DNA of 64,000 bases from Ruminococcus callidus (lineage in GTDB: Bacteria > Bacillota > Clostridia > Oscillospirales > Ruminococcaceae), in assembly GCF_020709055.1 (NCBI RefSeq), contig NZ_JAJFCK010000013.1, positions 16,053 through 80,052 of the forward strand, read 5' to 3'. The stretch's first letter is position 1. The number at the start of each line of letters is the position of its first letter. The notes beneath the pieces were generated by a model. That model was not told where the DNA came from. It saw only the letters and a program-made list of their open reading frames with translations, and searched no databases. Below are positions 54,524 to 62,928 of the stretch, piece by piece. The translations under genes and the position numbers were made by a program.

Positions 54524-54851
54524 ACACCCCTGCAGTTATCCAGGCTGTCCGAACCTTACCGACAGCAGATACTGTGAGGTACATAAACAGCCTGACAGAC
54601 CGTCAGCTGCAAAGCGTGGTTACAACAGCAGATGGCGTAGGCTTAGCAAACAGTATCTCCGTAAACACCCGATGTGTGTGCATTGCCTACAGCAAGGCAG
54701 ATATGTTCCTGCAACAGTGGTCGACCATATCATTCCGCACCGTGGCAACCCGGTTTTGATGTGGGACGAATCCAACTGGCAAGCCTTATGCAAACCGTGC
54801 CACGATAAAAAGACCGGCAATGAGGACAGCAGACCTGTTTACTCCTATTAG
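54507..54851 (+). CDS. HNH endonuclease (packaging type)
   Basis: The 114-residue protein has zinc cysteines CSYPGCPNLTDSRYCEVH, then CVHCLQQGRYVPATVVDHII PHRGNP and ALCKPCHDKKTGNED. This is the HNH enzyme placed directly before the terminase in cos phages, where it helps terminase cut cos. ATG 54,507 follows TGAGGA. Confidence 0.92.
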   Translation: MPKKSKHPCSYPGCPNLTDSRYCEVHKQPDRPSAAKRGYNSRWRRLSKQYLRKHPMCVHCLQQGRYVPATVVDHIIPHRGNPVLMWDESNWQALCKPCHDKKTGNEDSRPVYSY

Positions 54852-54858
54852 TTTCAAG

Positions 54859-54891
54859 TTTCTCCTAAAACCACTATGCTTTTAGGAGAAA
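54859..54891 (+). terminator. 12-bp hairpin after the HNH gene
   Basis: TTTCTCCTAAAA pairs perfectly with TTTTAGGAGAAA over a 9-base loop. It may be a weak terminator or part of the packaging site. Confidence 0.6.
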
Positions 54892-55091
54892 ACAGCCCCG
54901 GGGGTCAAAAAATCCCTAAAAATGGACAAAACACAGACCGGTGGTCCCTCTCACGCACGCAGCAAGCGTATTCTAAGAGGGTATATGCCCAAAATCAAAG
55001 AATGCCGAAATTACGATATTTTTCTGACAGCAATGCCAGGATTTTTTATGCCCGAATACTGAAATGTTTGATTTTACAGGGAGGTGAGATC
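54892..55091. other. Candidate cos region
   Basis: The 200 bp between HNH and small terminase hold AGCCCCGGGGGTCAAAAAA and GACCGGTGGTCCCTCTCACG. A GC-rich dyad followed by GGTCCCTCTCACG just upstream of the small terminase is how I recall cos sites in HNH-carrying phages. No gene is seen here. Confidence 0.4.
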
Positions 55092-55640
55092 ATGGCAAGA
55101 GACGGTACTAATCGTGGCGGTGCAAGACCTGGTGCGGGGCGACCGAAAAAAGCACTTTCCGAAAAAATTGCATCTGGGAATCCGGGAGGAAGAACATTGA
55201 CACAAATCAAAGTGCCTGACGATCTCCCTGAATTGTTAGGAGAAGATATGCCGAAACCAAGTGAGATCCTATCTGCAAGGCAGCGTGACGGAACACCCCT
55301 TGGTGCGGATAAAATCTACAGAGATACCTGGCTTTGGCTGAAAGGTTTTCAGTGTGAGCGTCTTGTTTCTCCGGCAATGATCGAACAATATGCAATGTCT
55401 GTTGCACGTTGGCAGCAGTGTGAAGAAGCTATCAGTTCATATGGATTGCTTGGAAAACATCCGACGTGTCCTCAGTCACCAATTCAAAGTCCTTTTGTTG
55501 CAATGAGTCAAAGTTTTATGAAACAGGCACAACAAATATGGGCTCAGATCTATCAGATCGTAAAAGAAAATTGCTCAGAAGAAGTTACACTCACAGGTGA
55601 AATGGATATGATGGAGCAATTGCTGAGAAGCAGAAAGTGA
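55092..55640 (+). CDS. terS: P27-family small terminase
   Basis: The 182-residue protein opens GTNRGGARPGAGRPKKALSE and contains DDLPELLGEDMPKPSEILSA, YRDTWLWLKGFQCERLVSPA and a phage_terminase_4 helical core. It recognises the packaging site and recruits the large subunit, which must lie beyond the window or be missing. ATG 55,092 follows GGGAGGTGA; a longer upstream frame is not supported by a ribosome site. Confidence 0.9.
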   Translation: MARDGTNRGGARPGAGRPKKALSEKIASGNPGGRTLTQIKVPDDLPELLGEDMPKPSEILSARQRDGTPLGADKIYRDTWLWLKGFQCERLVSPAMIEQYAMSVARWQQCEEAISSYGLLGKHPTCPQSPIQSPFVAMSQSFMKQAQQIWAQIYQIVKENCSEEVTLTGEMDMMEQLLRSRK

Positions 55641-55647
55641 GATTTTT

Positions 55648-55806
55648 ATGAAAACAGATATTCAATTTTGGAGAGAACTGAAAAATAATAAGCCGTTCCT
55701 TACAAAACAGCAATATAGAACTATCAAGGGACAAGCCGTAAAAGGCAATATTGATGCTGCCCGAAAAGGAATGCTCAGAATCCAGCAGAGGAGGAATTAC
55801 CGATGA
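55648..55806 (+). CDS. Small basic phage protein (52 residues)
   Basis: The frame MKTDIQFWRELKNNKPFLTK then QQYRTIKGQAVKGNIDAARK starts 8 bp after the terminase stop and ends overlapping the ParB-methylase start as ATGA. I recall nearly the same short gene between terminase small subunit and methylase in other Firmicutes phages. Function unknown. Confidence 0.75.
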   Translation: MKTDIQFWRELKNNKPFLTKQQYRTIKGQAVKGNIDAARKGMLRIQQRRNYR

Positions 55807-57059
55807 CCACAACTACAGAATTTCAGCTTGTTGACATCAACAAGTTAGTGCCATATGCCAACAATGCCAGAACCCACAACAAGGAACAGATCCTGAAACT
55901 TCGCTCTTCTCTGCGTGAGTTTGGGTTTGTGAATCCTGTCATTATCGACCGGGAATACAATGTGCTGGCTGGTCACGGCAGAATCGAAGCGGCAAAAGCA
56001 GAAAATATTTCAGAAGTGCCATGTGTATTTGCCGATCACCTGACCGAAGCGCAGAAGAAGGCATATATTCTTGCTGATAACAGAATGGCATTAGATGCCG
56101 GCTGGGATGAAGAACTCCTTGCTGTTGAGATGGAAGAGTTGCAGAATCTCGGTTTTGACCTTGGTTTGACCGGATTCGATGAAAAAGAAATCGCTGACCT
56201 CTTTGCAATTGACAGCGATGAAGCGAAAGAAGATAATTTCGATGTAGATGCAGAACTGGAAAAGCCCTGCAAATCCAAAACCGGCGATATCTGGCATCTT
56301 GGAAAACATACAGTCATCTGCGGAGATTCCACTTTGCCTGAAACCTATACAGCATTTTTGGGAGATACAAAAGTCAATCTGGTTTGTACCGATCCGCCGT
56401 ATCTTGTCAATCTGGAAAGTACATCCGGCAAGATCAAAAACGATGACCTTGACGATGAAAAGGGCTATGAATTTCTGAAATCCGCATTTGAGAGATTCAA
56501 GGAATCCATGGCAAAAGATGCAAGCATCTATGTGTTTTATGCGACGTCAAAGGCTCGTGTATTTCATGATGCATATGAAGATGCAGGATTTAAGGTGGGT
56601 GCAGGTCTTGTATGGAAGAAAGACCGCCTTGTTCTCACTCGTACCGACTGGAAATACATTCATGAACCGATCATCTGGGGTTGGCGTAAGGACGGAAAGC
56701 ATATCTGGTATGGTGATCAGAAACAGAAAACGGTATTTGAATTTGACCGTATCAAAAACAGCAAGGAAGACGGCTGCGGACACCCATCCAGTAAACCTGT
56801 CCCATTGATCGCCTACCTGATTTCTCAGTGTACGCAGACAAATGGCATGGTGCTTGACGGATTTCTGGGCAGTGCATCTACCCTGATTGCCTGTGAGCAA
56901 TTAAACCGTGTATGCTTTGGTGTTGAACTGGAACCAAAGTTCGTTGATGTTGCAGTGGAAAGATACATTAAACTCCATGAAGGCAGGTCTGATGATGTGT
57001 ATCTGATGCGTAACGGCGAAAGGATCGAATACAAGGATGTGGAGGTGTCAGATGAATAA
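55803..57059 (+). CDS. ParB-like nuclease domain fused to DNA methyltransferase
   Basis: The 418-residue protein has a ParB/sulfiredoxin N-terminal domain (LVPYANNARTHNKEQILKLR, VIIDREYNVLAGHGRIEAAK) and an N6-adenine/N4-cytosine methyltransferase with catalytic DPPY (LVCTDPPYLVNL) and SAM motif MVLDGFLGSASTLIACEQLN, in the beta-type order. It modifies phage DNA, likely against host restriction such as the HsdRMS system next door. It is followed at an 8-bp overlap by the cytosine methylase. Confidence 0.92.
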   Translation: MTTTTEFQLVDINKLVPYANNARTHNKEQILKLRSSLREFGFVNPVIIDREYNVLAGHGRIEAAKAENISEVPCVFADHLTEAQKKAYILADNRMALDAGWDEELLAVEMEELQNLGFDLGLTGFDEKEIADLFAIDSDEAKEDNFDVDAELEKPCKSKTGDIWHLGKHTVICGDSTLPETYTAFLGDTKVNLVCTDPPYLVNLESTSGKIKNDDLDDEKGYEFLKSAFERFKESMAKDASIYVFYATSKARVFHDAYEDAGFKVGAGLVWKKDRLVLTRTDWKYIHEPIIWGWRKDGKHIWYGDQKQKTVFEFDRIKNSKEDGCGHPSSKPVPLIAYLISQCTQTNGMVLDGFLGSASTLIACEQLNRVCFGVELEPKFVDVAVERYIKLHEGRSDDVYLMRNGERIEYKDVEVSDE

Positions 57060-58662
57060 ACCTCTCACCCTTGGCAGCCTGTTTTCCGGTTCCGGAACTT
57101 TTGAAATGGCAGGAATGCTCTCTGGTATTGTACCTGTCTGGAAATCAGAAATAGAGCCGTTTCCGATCGCTGTTACAGAAAAGCGGCTGCCTTTTGTAAA
57201 GCATCTGGGCGACATCAACTGTATCAACGGTGCTGAAATCGAGCCTGTGGATATTATCACCTTTGGCTCGCCCTGCACCGATCTTAGTGTCGCAGGCAAA
57301 CGTCAAGGCTTGAATGCCGCACGTTCCGGACTATTCTTTCAGGCAGTCAGAATTATCAAGGAAATGAGGTGTGCAACCAATGGAAAATATCCGAGATTCG
57401 CAGTGTGGGAAAACGTCGTTGGGGCTCTATCCTCCAACAAAGGAGAGGACTTCCGATGCGTTCTCGAAGAACTCTGCAAAATCAAAACCACAGATATATC
57501 TGTTCCTAAACCTGAAAAGTGGACAAAGTCAGGAGAAATTTTGGCAGATGGTTTCTCTCTCGCATACAGGACAGTCGATGCTCAATACTGGGGTACGCCC
57601 CAACGCAGAGCAAGAATCTACCTTGTCGCAGATTTTGATGGTGAACGTGCCTCAAAAATACTATTTGAGTCCGAGGGCGTGTCTGGGTATTCTCCGCAGA
57701 GCTTCCGTTCGTGGAAAGAAACTGCCGGAAGTTTTGGAACTTGCTCTGAAGAAACAAGCACAGGATTAGTTTTTTCAAATCATGGGCAAGATACACGATT
57801 TAAGGGCCCTGTTGAAGTAGCGGAAACAGTTTCTGCTACATATGGAACAGGCGGAAATAACCAGCCGTTTGTGGTAGAACATTTTCGTAAAGCATACGGC
57901 ATATGCGGAAAATACAGCAATTCCATGCTTTCCAACAATCCCAACAGCGGATTTTATGAGGCAGACACTGCAAGAACGATTGATACAAGCAATCAGTCTC
58001 CCTGCAAAAATCAGGGTGGAATTGTTGTCGTTGAAGGTAATGGAAGCCGACCATCTCATCACGGCAATGGGTATAAAGAATCGGAAACGATGTACACGCT
58101 GAATTGTACCGAAAATCATGCTGTTGCCTATGGAATCGGCAGACCTGCCATGAATCAGGGATACAATGCAAAATTCAGTTTTCAGATCGAAGAAGAAACC
58201 TCACCTACACTTGTTGCATCAGGTGCAGGCGGAATTGCTCATCCGGTCTATTCCACAAGCAAAAATTCACACCACACCGTTGCAGAAAGAGAAAAAGCAA
58301 ACACTCTTGTGGCATCAGATTACAAAGATCCGCCGCTTGTCAATGATCCGGAATATATCGTGCGAAGATTGACACCGCAGGAATGTGCGTTGCTGCAGGG
58401 TATGCCGACTTGGTGGTGCGATAATATCGGCATTGAAAATCCAAAGGAAGAACAAATTTGTTGGTGGCAGAATGTCTTTGAAACTTACAACAAAGCTGTC
58501 GGGAAAACCTGTAAATCAAAAAGCCGAAAGCAACTTGAAAAATGGCTGAAAGATCCGTATTCCGATAGTGCCGCCTACAAAATGTGGGGCAACGGCATAT
58601 ATTTAGGAAATGCGTGGTTTGTGCTGTCTGGGATAGCGTATTATGCACAGAATACAGCCTGA
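57052..58662 (+). CDS. C5-cytosine DNA methyltransferase
   Basis: The 536-residue protein has motif I LGSLFSGSGTFEMAGMLSG, catalytic motif IV TFGSPCTDLSVAGKRQGL, ENV motif VI VWENVVGAL, the QRRAR motif VIII in YWGTPQRRARIYLV, and C-terminal RRLTPQECALLQGMP. The Pro-Cys is followed by Thr-Asp, as often in phage enzymes. A long variable region (about 215-440) holds target recognition and is much longer than usual, suggesting a multi-specific enzyme. ATG 57,052 follows GGAGGTG. Confidence 0.93.
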   Translation: MNKPLTLGSLFSGSGTFEMAGMLSGIVPVWKSEIEPFPIAVTEKRLPFVKHLGDINCINGAEIEPVDIITFGSPCTDLSVAGKRQGLNAARSGLFFQAVRIIKEMRCATNGKYPRFAVWENVVGALSSNKGEDFRCVLEELCKIKTTDISVPKPEKWTKSGEILADGFSLAYRTVDAQYWGTPQRRARIYLVADFDGERASKILFESEGVSGYSPQSFRSWKETAGSFGTCSEETSTGLVFSNHGQDTRFKGPVEVAETVSATYGTGGNNQPFVVEHFRKAYGICGKYSNSMLSNNPNSGFYEADTARTIDTSNQSPCKNQGGIVVVEGNGSRPSHHGNGYKESETMYTLNCTENHAVAYGIGRPAMNQGYNAKFSFQIEEETSPTLVASGAGGIAHPVYSTSKNSHHTVAEREKANTLVASDYKDPPLVNDPEYIVRRLTPQECALLQGMPTWWCDNIGIENPKEEQICWWQNVFETYNKAVGKTCKSKSRKQLEKWLKDPYSDSAAYKMWGNGIYLGNAWFVLSGIAYYAQNTA

Positions 58663-58682
58663 AAGTTTGTCATATGTCACAC

Positions 58683-58711
58683 TTGATATCTGTGAGGAAA
58701 CGAGTTATCAT
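58683..58711 (+). promoter_or_regulatory. Promoter P0 of the small-gene array
   Basis: TTGATA (58,683-58,688), 17 bp, TATCAT (58,706-58,711). The sequence after the -10 (GTGTACTACCG) resembles that after promoter P2, so it is the first and most diverged copy of the repeated promoter. Confidence 0.6.
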
Positions 58712-58739
58712 GTGTACTACCGAAAAGGAGGTCAAACAT

Positions 58740-59402
58740 ATGACGATTGAATTTCATCTCACAGGAGAAAAGCGAAAAGGACTGGTGAATGCCATCAGCG
58801 AGATTATCGGTGCTCCTACCGAATATCAGTTCATGCCGACCTGTGCATATAAAATCGGTGACTTTTACACTGTCACCAAAGAAGGCAATCTTGAAATCAG
58901 CGATTCAGCAGACAAAAAAGAGGTTGAGATGCTGATTGATGAACTGGTACACAGAGGCTATGATGTTCCGCTTGATGAAGAAGAAAATGGTCTGACGGTA
59001 GAGATGCCTTTGGAACTGATTGATGAATCAACGCTTGACAGACTCAGAAAAATTGTAGAAAACAAGGGTGATCTTTTCAAGGCAGCATTCAAAACTGACA
59101 ACCTTGAAATCGTCGCTGAAGAAGATAGGATTTGCTTTCCTTGGTTCACCGTTGAAAATGATGGTGATTCAAATGCCTACTGTACTTTCATTTCCATGCT
59201 CTGCGAATTTGCAAAAAATCAGAAGCGTATCAACAACAAGCCTGAAACTACTGACAATCCAAAATACACAATGCGTTGTTATCTCCTTCGCCTGGGCATG
59301 ATCGGTGCAGAGTACAAGTCAACAAGAAAGGTACTGCTCAGAAATCTTTCAGGCAGTTCAGCATTCAGAAAGGTTGGTAATTCAAATGAAGTTTCCGAAT
59401 AA
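58740..59402 (+). CDS. Phage virulence-protein-like family
   Basis: The 220-residue protein opens MTIEFHLTGEKRKGLVNAIS with EIIGAPTEYQFMPTCAYKIG, a widely found phage/ICE family that databases label virulence protein without known function. The C-terminal 60 residues (NKPETTDNPKYTMRCYLLRL, GMIGAEYKSTRKVLLRNLSG) are strikingly like the end of the amidoligase at 59,812, so the two share an accessory domain. ATG 58,740 follows AAAAGGAGG. Confidence 0.75.
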   Translation: MTIEFHLTGEKRKGLVNAISEIIGAPTEYQFMPTCAYKIGDFYTVTKEGNLEISDSADKKEVEMLIDELVHRGYDVPLDEEENGLTVEMPLELIDESTLDRLRKIVENKGDLFKAAFKTDNLEIVAEEDRICFPWFTVENDGDSNAYCTFISMLCEFAKNQKRINNKPETTDNPKYTMRCYLLRLGMIGAEYKSTRKVLLRNLSGSSAFRKVGNSNEVSE

Positions 59403-59619
59403 AAGCTATCTGGCACAACTCCGAAAACAGTACCCGGTTGGAACAAAGATACAGCTGATTTCTATGCGTGATGAAAAATATCCAATTCTTCCCGGAACGA
59501 TCGGTGAAGTAACTCATATCGATGATCTGGGTTCCATACACATGAAATGGCAGAACGGCTCTTCCCTTGCCCTGATTCCCGAAGTGGATTCTTTCAAGGT
59601 TGTGGCAGCTGAAAAATAA
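59386..59619 (+). CDS. DUF4314 protein
   Basis: The 77-residue beta-rich protein (YPVGTKIQLISMRDEKYPIL, PGTIGEVTHIDDLGSIHMKW) is an SH3-like DUF4314 member. Its start overlaps the previous gene by 17 bp. Such small proteins accompany amidoligase clusters; no function is known. Confidence 0.8.
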   Translation: MKFPNKSYLAQLRKQYPVGTKIQLISMRDEKYPILPGTIGEVTHIDDLGSIHMKWQNGSSLALIPEVDSFKVVAAEK

Positions 59620-59683
59620 GGCAGAACCTATTCCATCGTACTGTATTTTACCATAGAAAATCAAGTAAAGCAAGACTGTATAT

Positions 59684-59763
59684 TACACAATCATTCGGCG
59701 GATATACAGTCTCTTTTTCTGTAGATTTAGCCGCTTGATATGTCCTCCGTAATGCGGTAATAT
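59684..59763 (+). promoter_or_regulatory. Promoter P1 with TACACAAT element
   Basis: TACACAAT (59,684-59,691), TTTAGCCGC, TTGATA (59,735-59,740), 17 bp, TAATAT (59,758-59,763). It drives the amidoligase gene. Confidence 0.75.
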
Positions 59764-59811
59764 GTGATACAACAAAAGGGCAGAAAGCCCGAAATTACGG
59801 AGGAAAATACC

Positions 59812-60756
59812 ATGAACGCTAAAACAGAAAGACAGATTGAAAACCTCAAAAATCAGACCATCGGAGTTGAAATTGAGATGAACCACATCACAAGAGAACG
59901 AGCTGCAAAGCTTGCCGCAGACTTTTTCGGAACAGGCAGATACGAATTCACAGCAAGCCGAAACGGATACAGCACCTGGTCAGCTTGGGATGCACAGGGC
60001 AGAGAATGGAAATTTCAGAAAGACGTCAGCATTGCAGGATGCGATGCTGAAAAGTGCGAACTGGTCACACCGATTTTGAAATACGAGGACATCGAACCCC
60101 TGCAGGAACTGGTGAGAATCCTCAGAAAAGCCGGAGCAATCAGCCACGCAGGGATTGGGGCAGGGGTTCACATCCACATCGGAGCAAACGGACATACCCC
60201 ACAGACCCTCAGAAATCTTGCCAACCTGATGGCAAGCCACGAACAACTGATCGCAGATGCCCTGAAAATCGACAGTAGCAGAATGAACCGATACTGCAGA
60301 ACGGTAAACCCAAAGTTCATTGAACAGCTGAATCAGAAAAAACCGAGAACCATGGCTCAGCTTGCCGACATCTGGTACAGAGCAAACGGTGCGGATTACG
60401 GAAGAAATCAACACTACAATGACAGCCGATACCATATGCTGAACTTTCACGCAACCTTTACCAAAGGCACAGTTGAATTCAGATGCTTTAACTTTGACAA
60501 ACCTGCAAACGGAAAGAAAAACGGACTTCACGCAGGACAGCTGAAAAGCTACATTCAGCTTTGCCTTGCACTTTCCGAAATGGCAAAAGAACTGAAAACA
60601 GCAAGTCCGAAACCACAGCAAACGGAAAATCCGAAATTCGCAATGCGAACATGGCTGATTCGATTGGGAATGGTTGGCGAGGAGTTTTCCACAGCGAGAA
60701 GTTTTCTGACCAAGAACCTTTCAGGAGATGCTGCTTTCCGATTCGGCAGAGCCTGA
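59812..60756 (+). CDS. Amidoligase family protein
   Basis: The 314-residue enzyme of the COOH-NH2 ligase superfamily has TIGVEIEMNHITRERAAKLA (the metal-binding Glu-x-Glu), KFQKDVSIAGCDAEKCELVT, GAGVHIHIGANGH and VEFRCFNF with downstream Arg. It would form amide bonds between carboxyl and amino groups, perhaps on a peptide, cell-wall part or protein. The next gene is a gamma-glutamylcyclotransferase-like protein, a known companion. The last 60 residues repeat the tail of the 58,740 protein. ATG 59,812 follows GGAGGAAA. Confidence 0.85.
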   Translation: MNAKTERQIENLKNQTIGVEIEMNHITRERAAKLAADFFGTGRYEFTASRNGYSTWSAWDAQGREWKFQKDVSIAGCDAEKCELVTPILKYEDIEPLQELVRILRKAGAISHAGIGAGVHIHIGANGHTPQTLRNLANLMASHEQLIADALKIDSSRMNRYCRTVNPKFIEQLNQKKPRTMAQLADIWYRANGADYGRNQHYNDSRYHMLNFHATFTKGTVEFRCFNFDKPANGKKNGLHAGQLKSYIQLCLALSEMAKELKTASPKPQQTENPKFAMRTWLIRLGMVGEEFSTARSFLTKNLSGDAAFRFGRA

Positions 60757-60920
60757 AAAGGCTCTCCACAGGCAACGGACGGCAACACAGCCGCCCACGT
60801 TGCTTTTGTGGGATCGTTTCCCCACCATACAAACCCGGTCACATAAGCCCACACAGCCCCTGATTTTGCAAAGTGTAATCTGAACAAATTTCACATCGTA
60901 TATTTTGTAGTTTTAGCGGG

Positions 60921-60949
60921 TTGCATTTTTCCTTTGAAAGAGTTAATAT
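60921..60949 (+). promoter_or_regulatory. Promoter P2
   Basis: TTGCAT (60,921-60,926), 17 bp, TAATAT (60,944-60,949), preceded by TTTTAGCGGG. The upstream element is poor (TGAACAAAT at about 60,881). It drives the cyclotransferase. Confidence 0.7.
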
Positions 60950-60990
60950 GTGACTACCGCAAAGCGGAATTTACAAAAAGGAGATTTGAG

Positions 60991-61452
60991 ATGAAAAAAT
61001 ATTACCTTGCTTACGGTTCAAACCTCAATGTTCATCAGATGAAGTACCGCTGCCCCACAGCAAGAATTGTGGGAACGGCTGTCATCAGAGATTACGAACT
61101 TCTCTATAAGGGCAGCAAAACAGGCTCTTACCTCACCATTGAAAAAAAGAAAGGTTCGCTTGTTCCGGTTGCTGTCTGGGAAGTGACTGCCGCCGATGAA
61201 CACAGCCTTGATATTTACGAGGGCTATCCTAATTTCTACTACAAGAAAAATATGAAAATCAGGCTTTCCGAAACTGGGAAAATGATTGACGCTTTTGTGT
61301 ACATCATGCACGAGGAACGCAGGCTTGGGATTCCAACTTCTGCATATGTCAGCACCTGCAAATTTGGGTACACCATTTTCGGATTTGATTTCAAGTACCT
61401 TGATGAAGCCTATGAAAAAAGTCTGAAAGGAGTTGCCAACAATGAAAAATGA
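60991..61452 (+). CDS. Gamma-glutamylcyclotransferase-like (AIG2 family) protein
   Basis: The 153-residue protein starts KKYYLAYGSNLNVHQMKYRC, the substrate-binding YGSN loop, and has YLTIEKKKGSLVPVAVWEVT and LDIYEGYPNFYYKKNMKI with the catalytic Glu in IYEGYP. The family cleaves gamma-glutamyl amides to pyroglutamate. Next to an amidoligase it may undo or complete its product. ATG 60,991 follows AAAAGGAG; it overlaps the following zinc-ribbon gene by 11 bp. Confidence 0.9.
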   Translation: MKKYYLAYGSNLNVHQMKYRCPTARIVGTAVIRDYELLYKGSKTGSYLTIEKKKGSLVPVAVWEVTAADEHSLDIYEGYPNFYYKKNMKIRLSETGKMIDAFVYIMHEERRLGIPTSAYVSTCKFGYTIFGFDFKYLDEAYEKSLKGVANNEK

Positions 61453-61642
61453 AACCCCGACTGAAAGAACCTGCCCGAAATGCGGGTGTGTTTATACTGA
61501 AGTTCCTGCACTTTCCAGAACTGATAATGAAACGCTGATTTGCCCCGACTGCGGAATCCATGAGGCTCTTGAAGCCTTGGGAATCTCCCTGGAAGAACAG
61601 GAAAAAATCATCAGCATTATTCACCGTAACACAGCAGAATAA
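61442..61642 (+). CDS. Small zinc-ribbon protein
   Basis: The 66-residue protein has two CxxC pairs (CPKCGCVY and CPDCGIHEA) and a C-terminal helix (LGISLEEQEKIISIIHRN). It likely folds around one zinc ion and may be a regulator or adaptor. It overlaps the cyclotransferase gene and is translated with it. Confidence 0.75.
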   Translation: MKNETPTERTCPKCGCVYTEVPALSRTDNETLICPDCGIHEALEALGISLEEQEKIISIIHRNTAE

Positions 61643-61761
61643 TCAAACACAAGCCGCCACGTTTGGCTGTGTGGCAATTCAGGGATTCCTCTGTAGTTTT
61701 TCCCCATTGCAATGAAGCCCCACACGAGCCGACAGGGCGGCTTTGTGTTGCTGTCATATTC

Positions 61762-61851
61762 TACACAATAATCTCCTCTGATTTCAGCGTTATGTTTGTT
61801 ACATTTATTATCGCAGATACCGTTGACTATATTCCTGAAATGCGGTAATAT
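61762..61851 (+). promoter_or_regulatory. Promoter P3 with TACACAAT element
   Basis: TACACAAT (61,762-61,769), TTGACT (61,823-61,828), 17 bp, TAATAT (61,846-61,851). The element stands about 10 bp further from the -35 than in the other copies. Confidence 0.75.
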
Positions 61852-61907
61852 ACAACACAACGGAACGGAAAACCGACCGAAAACCACGAAATTTGGAGGA
61901 AAATACC

Positions 61908-62270
61908 ATGAACGAACAGATTAAAAACTACTTTGAAAACCTCAGAATAAATTCTGAGAACGATGCAACCAAGCTGAGCCGGGGAACACTTGAAGCCTAC
62001 TGGGCTTACGAATTCAATCTCAACCACAACAGCAGCGAATTTGAATGCAATGAGCTCCCTTGGACAACAGACATGAGCGACTTTGTTAAGACAATGCGAG
62101 AGGCGGGAGTTGAAACTATAGCGGTTACAGAAACAAGCACGGCACTCCTTGAGAATCTGCACAAACTTGCCACACAGGGATGTAGCATTGATGGACTTTG
62201 CACGATAACCAGACCGGACATCTGGGGCAATGCAAAGGAATACCCTGCAATTCGCATCAGACTGAACTAA
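61908..62270 (+). CDS. Small phage protein of unknown function (120 residues)
   Basis: The protein NEQIKNYFENLRINSENDAT, WAYEFNLNHNSSEFECNELP, FVKTMREAGVETIAVTETST appears soluble and mixed alpha/beta, with a pattern (aromatic N-terminus, VETIAVT strand) that I recall from small proteins next to DUF3846 genes. Function unknown. ATG 61,908 follows TTGGAGGAAA. It is driven by promoter P3. Confidence 0.65.
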   Translation: MNEQIKNYFENLRINSENDATKLSRGTLEAYWAYEFNLNHNSSEFECNELPWTTDMSDFVKTMREAGVETIAVTETSTALLENLHKLATQGCSIDGLCTITRPDIWGNAKEYPAIRIRLN

Positions 62271-62331
62271 AAACCAAAGAGCCAAGGGGCAGAACAAACT
62301 GCCCCGCATACGGCTCAGAAAGGAAAACCAT

Positions 62332-62688
62332 ATGAAAGTACTTATCGTTGAACCGAGAAAACATCCAAGAGAAGCTGAAATTGACGGCAATCTGGAATCC
62401 ATGCAGAAAACGGTCGGCGGGTATCTGCAAGCGATATACCCTTTTGAAGATGAAATTGCCCTTGTTTGTGATGATGAATCAAAACTGAAATCCGATACGG
62501 AGCGGAACAGAATGCTTCCTGAAACAGGCGACATCATCAAAGGCACATTTTTCATCGCAGGTCTTGGAGCAGAAGATTTTACAGATCTTTCTCCTGAACT
62601 TATGGAAAAGTACAAACAGCGATTTTGGAGCATTGAACTTTTCATTCCTACGCCAAACGGTATGATGCCAATTGTAATCAGGGACTGA
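62332..62688 (+). CDS. DUF3846 protein
   Basis: The 118-residue protein MKVLIVEPRKHPREAEIDGN, LESMQKTVGGYLQAIYPFED, NRMLPETGDIIKGTFFIAG is a clear DUF3846 member, a phage and ICE family of unknown role. It has no promoter of its own and is probably read from P3 through the previous gene; a nested GC-rich hairpin (62,278-62,320) lies in the gap. Confidence 0.85.
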   Translation: MKVLIVEPRKHPREAEIDGNLESMQKTVGGYLQAIYPFEDEIALVCDDESKLKSDTERNRMLPETGDIIKGTFFIAGLGAEDFTDLSPELMEKYKQRFWSIELFIPTPNGMMPIVIRD

Positions 62689-62757
62689 CAGCCCGCACGT
62701 TCGCCTGTGACGGCAAGTAAAACCGATTCCGAATACCTTTCCGATTTGAAAAGCAAC

Positions 62758-62789
62758 GCCACAAGCGCAAACGTGGCGGCTGCTTTTTT
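62758..62789 (+). terminator. Terminator after DUF3846
   Basis: GCCAC pairs with GTGGC across a 10-base loop with TGCTTTTTT following, 70 bp after the stop and just before promoter P4. Confidence 0.6.
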
Positions 62790-62801
62790 GCTGTCATAAT
62801 C

Positions 62802-62881
62802 TACACAATACAGGGGCGGTTTTCAAGCTGTATATTCTGGCAGTTTAGCCGCTTGCAATTACACACACTATGCGGTAATAT
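62802..62881 (+). promoter_or_regulatory. Promoter P4 with TACACAAT element
   Basis: TACACAAT (62,802-62,809), GTTTAGCCGC, TTGCAA (62,853-62,858), 17 bp, TAATAT (62,876-62,881). Confidence 0.8.
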
Positions 62882-62928
62882 GTAATCACCGAAAGGGAAA
62901 ACAACCAAAAAAACGGAGGAAAAACACA

